Below are positions 63,670 to 64,000 of a stretch of 64,000 nucleotides of DNA, one piece after another (positions within the stretch are counted from its first letter, which is position 1; every line of letters begins with the position of its first letter). This DNA is from Bacteroidales bacterium. Lineage in GTDB: Bacteria; Bacteroidota; Bacteroidia; Bacteroidales; UBA10428. Below the pieces are notes generated by a model. That model was not told where the DNA came from. It searched no databases and worked only from the letters and a program-made list of their open reading frames with translations. A program made the position numbers and the translations under genes. The stretch covers positions 37,075-101,074 of the forward strand of contig JAFGOZ010000143.1 in assembly GCA_016926235.1 (NCBI GenBank), in the 5' to 3' direction.

Positions 63670-63723
63670 CCTGTAAATAAAATATACAATTAATTACTCC
63701 CGGCAGGACGTAACAAAAAACCT

Positions 63724-63756
63724 AAGCCGGCCAAAAAACGATTTGGCCGGCTTTTC
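63724..63756. terminator. Strong hairpin terminator, probably bidirectional
   Basis: AAGCCGGCCAAA-AAACGA-TTTGGCCGGCTT, 12 perfect pairs. TTTT-like bases follow on the + strand (CTTTTC) and a run of T follows on the minus strand (GGTTTTTTG). It closes the coiled-coil gene's transcript. Confidence 0.85.
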
Positions 63757-63762
63757 ATTTGT

Positions 63763-63917
63763 GAAAAGTACTCCATAAAATTGTACGGAGTACTTTTCAT
63801 CGATGAAAAGCACTTCAGAAAAAAGTATGGACCACTTTTCATGCATGAATAGCATACCGGAAAAAAATATGGAGTGCTTTTCACCGGTAAAAAGCATATC
63901 AAAAAATTGTATGGAGA
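63763..63917. repeat. 42-bp tandem repeat array
   Basis: Units start at 63763, 63805 and 63847, with a partial fourth at 63889 cut off after GTATGGAG. Unit one contains a perfect 12-bp inverted repeat GAAAAGTACTCC/GGAGTACTTTTC (63763-63774, 63787-63798). The junctions between units carry different self-complementary centres: ATCGAT, ATGCAT and ACCGGT. Units have no spacer between them, so this is not a CRISPR array. Both minus-strand frames are open because the period is a multiple of three. Confidence 0.85.
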
Positions 63918-64000
63918 GAGTGTAAAATAAACTGTGTCAATAAAAAAATAATTAATAAATTGACACAGTATGAAAGAAGAAAAATTTGATTTCGAAGCCT
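63914..64000 (+). mobile_element. Left end of an IS256-family insertion sequence (partial)
   Basis: GAGAGTGTAAAATAAACTGT, beginning where the fourth 42-bp repeat unit is interrupted, resembles the terminal inverted repeat of Bacteroidota IS256-family elements (from memory). Within it CTGTGTCAAT (63932-63941) pairs perfectly with ATTGACACAG (63959-63968), directly before the transposase start. The element continues beyond the window; its right end and target duplication cannot be seen. Confidence 0.7.
63970..64000 (+). CDS. IS256-family transposase, N-terminal start (partial)
   Basis: Begins at the ATG of 63970; only MKEEKFDFEA is visible, which matches the usual start of Bacteroidota IS256-type (MULE-like) transposases as I recall them. 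A hairpin ends one base before the start codon. Confidence 0.6.
   Translation, partial: MKEEKFDFEA

Noticed and set aside
63690..63902. Two overlapping minus-strand frames with 14-residue repeats
   Set aside because: The repetition follows from the 42-bp DNA period being a multiple of three, and both frames also cross a terminator; no start signal is present.
63763..63917. CRISPR array
   Set aside because: Repeat units are contiguous with no unique spacers, and no cas genes are near.

Overview
The window looks like the chromosome of a member of the Bacteroidota. The supporting signs are: gliding/T9SS-type C-terminal sorting domains on two secreted proteins, a CarboxypepD_reg-TonB-dependent receptor, an HU/CCDC81-SPOR protein, BlaI/M56 and WG-repeat families, AT-rich DNA with little Shine-Dalgarno signal, several TAnnTTTG -7 boxes, and an rseC-rnfBCDGEA cluster with a many-cluster RnfB. 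A marine or sediment, facultatively or strictly anaerobic Bacteroidales/Marinilabiliales-like organism fits, but no rRNA is present to place it.

Layout. 1-1.2 kb: the 3' end of a sigma-70 gene (rpoD-like), its terminator, and a convergent radical SAM gene. 1.4-18.4 kb: a signalling island with a degenerate CheW-like gene, a structured intergenic element, a canonical CheW, a chemoreceptor, two stand-alone receiver proteins, two large hybrid histidine kinases, an FNR-like regulator with four matching cysteines, a hemerythrin lacking one iron-ligand His, a PAS/GAF protein with a C-terminal helix-turn-helix, a TPR protein, and a Cache sensor fused to a CheD-like deamidase domain on what appears to be the extracytoplasmic side. 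No CheA, CheB or CheR is in view. 18.5-28.3 kb: TonB receptor, a DUF190-CrcB fluoride pair, a BlaI repressor with twin palindromic operators controlling an M56 peptidase fused to a formylglycine-enzyme-like domain, an S9A peptidase and a methyltransferase. 28.7-36.4 kb: a large ELW-repeat T9SS protein, a cytoplasmic trypsin-like protease with zinc ribbon and its partner, and an MscS channel.

36.5-42.1 kb is the Rnf ion-pumping ferredoxin:NAD+ oxidoreductase operon. 42.2-54.1 kb is mixed: a lipoprotein, ProC, an MFS transporter, a pectate-lyase-like protein, a WG-repeat protein, a small XRE regulator with a membrane protein, HU-SPOR, a CPBP protease gene broken by one in-frame stop, and HEAT-repeat proteins. 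54.2-61 kb: a C10 (streptopain-type) T9SS protease, a 500-bp nest of extragenic repeats, an SDR, thioredoxin reductase and a NdpA-type nucleoid protein, then a stretch of gene debris. 61.1-64 kb: a beta-propeller lipoprotein, a family of ATT-TRT-AAT hairpins, a coiled-coil protein, and a 42-bp tandem repeat array interrupted by the left end of an IS256-family element that runs off the window.

The most unusual items are the Cache-CheD protein (16918-18417), the M56-FGE fusion with its twin operators (22894-25004), the 42-bp repeat array with compensating palindromic junctions (63763-63917), the inverted heptamer arrays enclosing nested palindromes (57064-57615), and the structured element at 1961-2041. 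All assignments come from reading the sequence; no database search was run.
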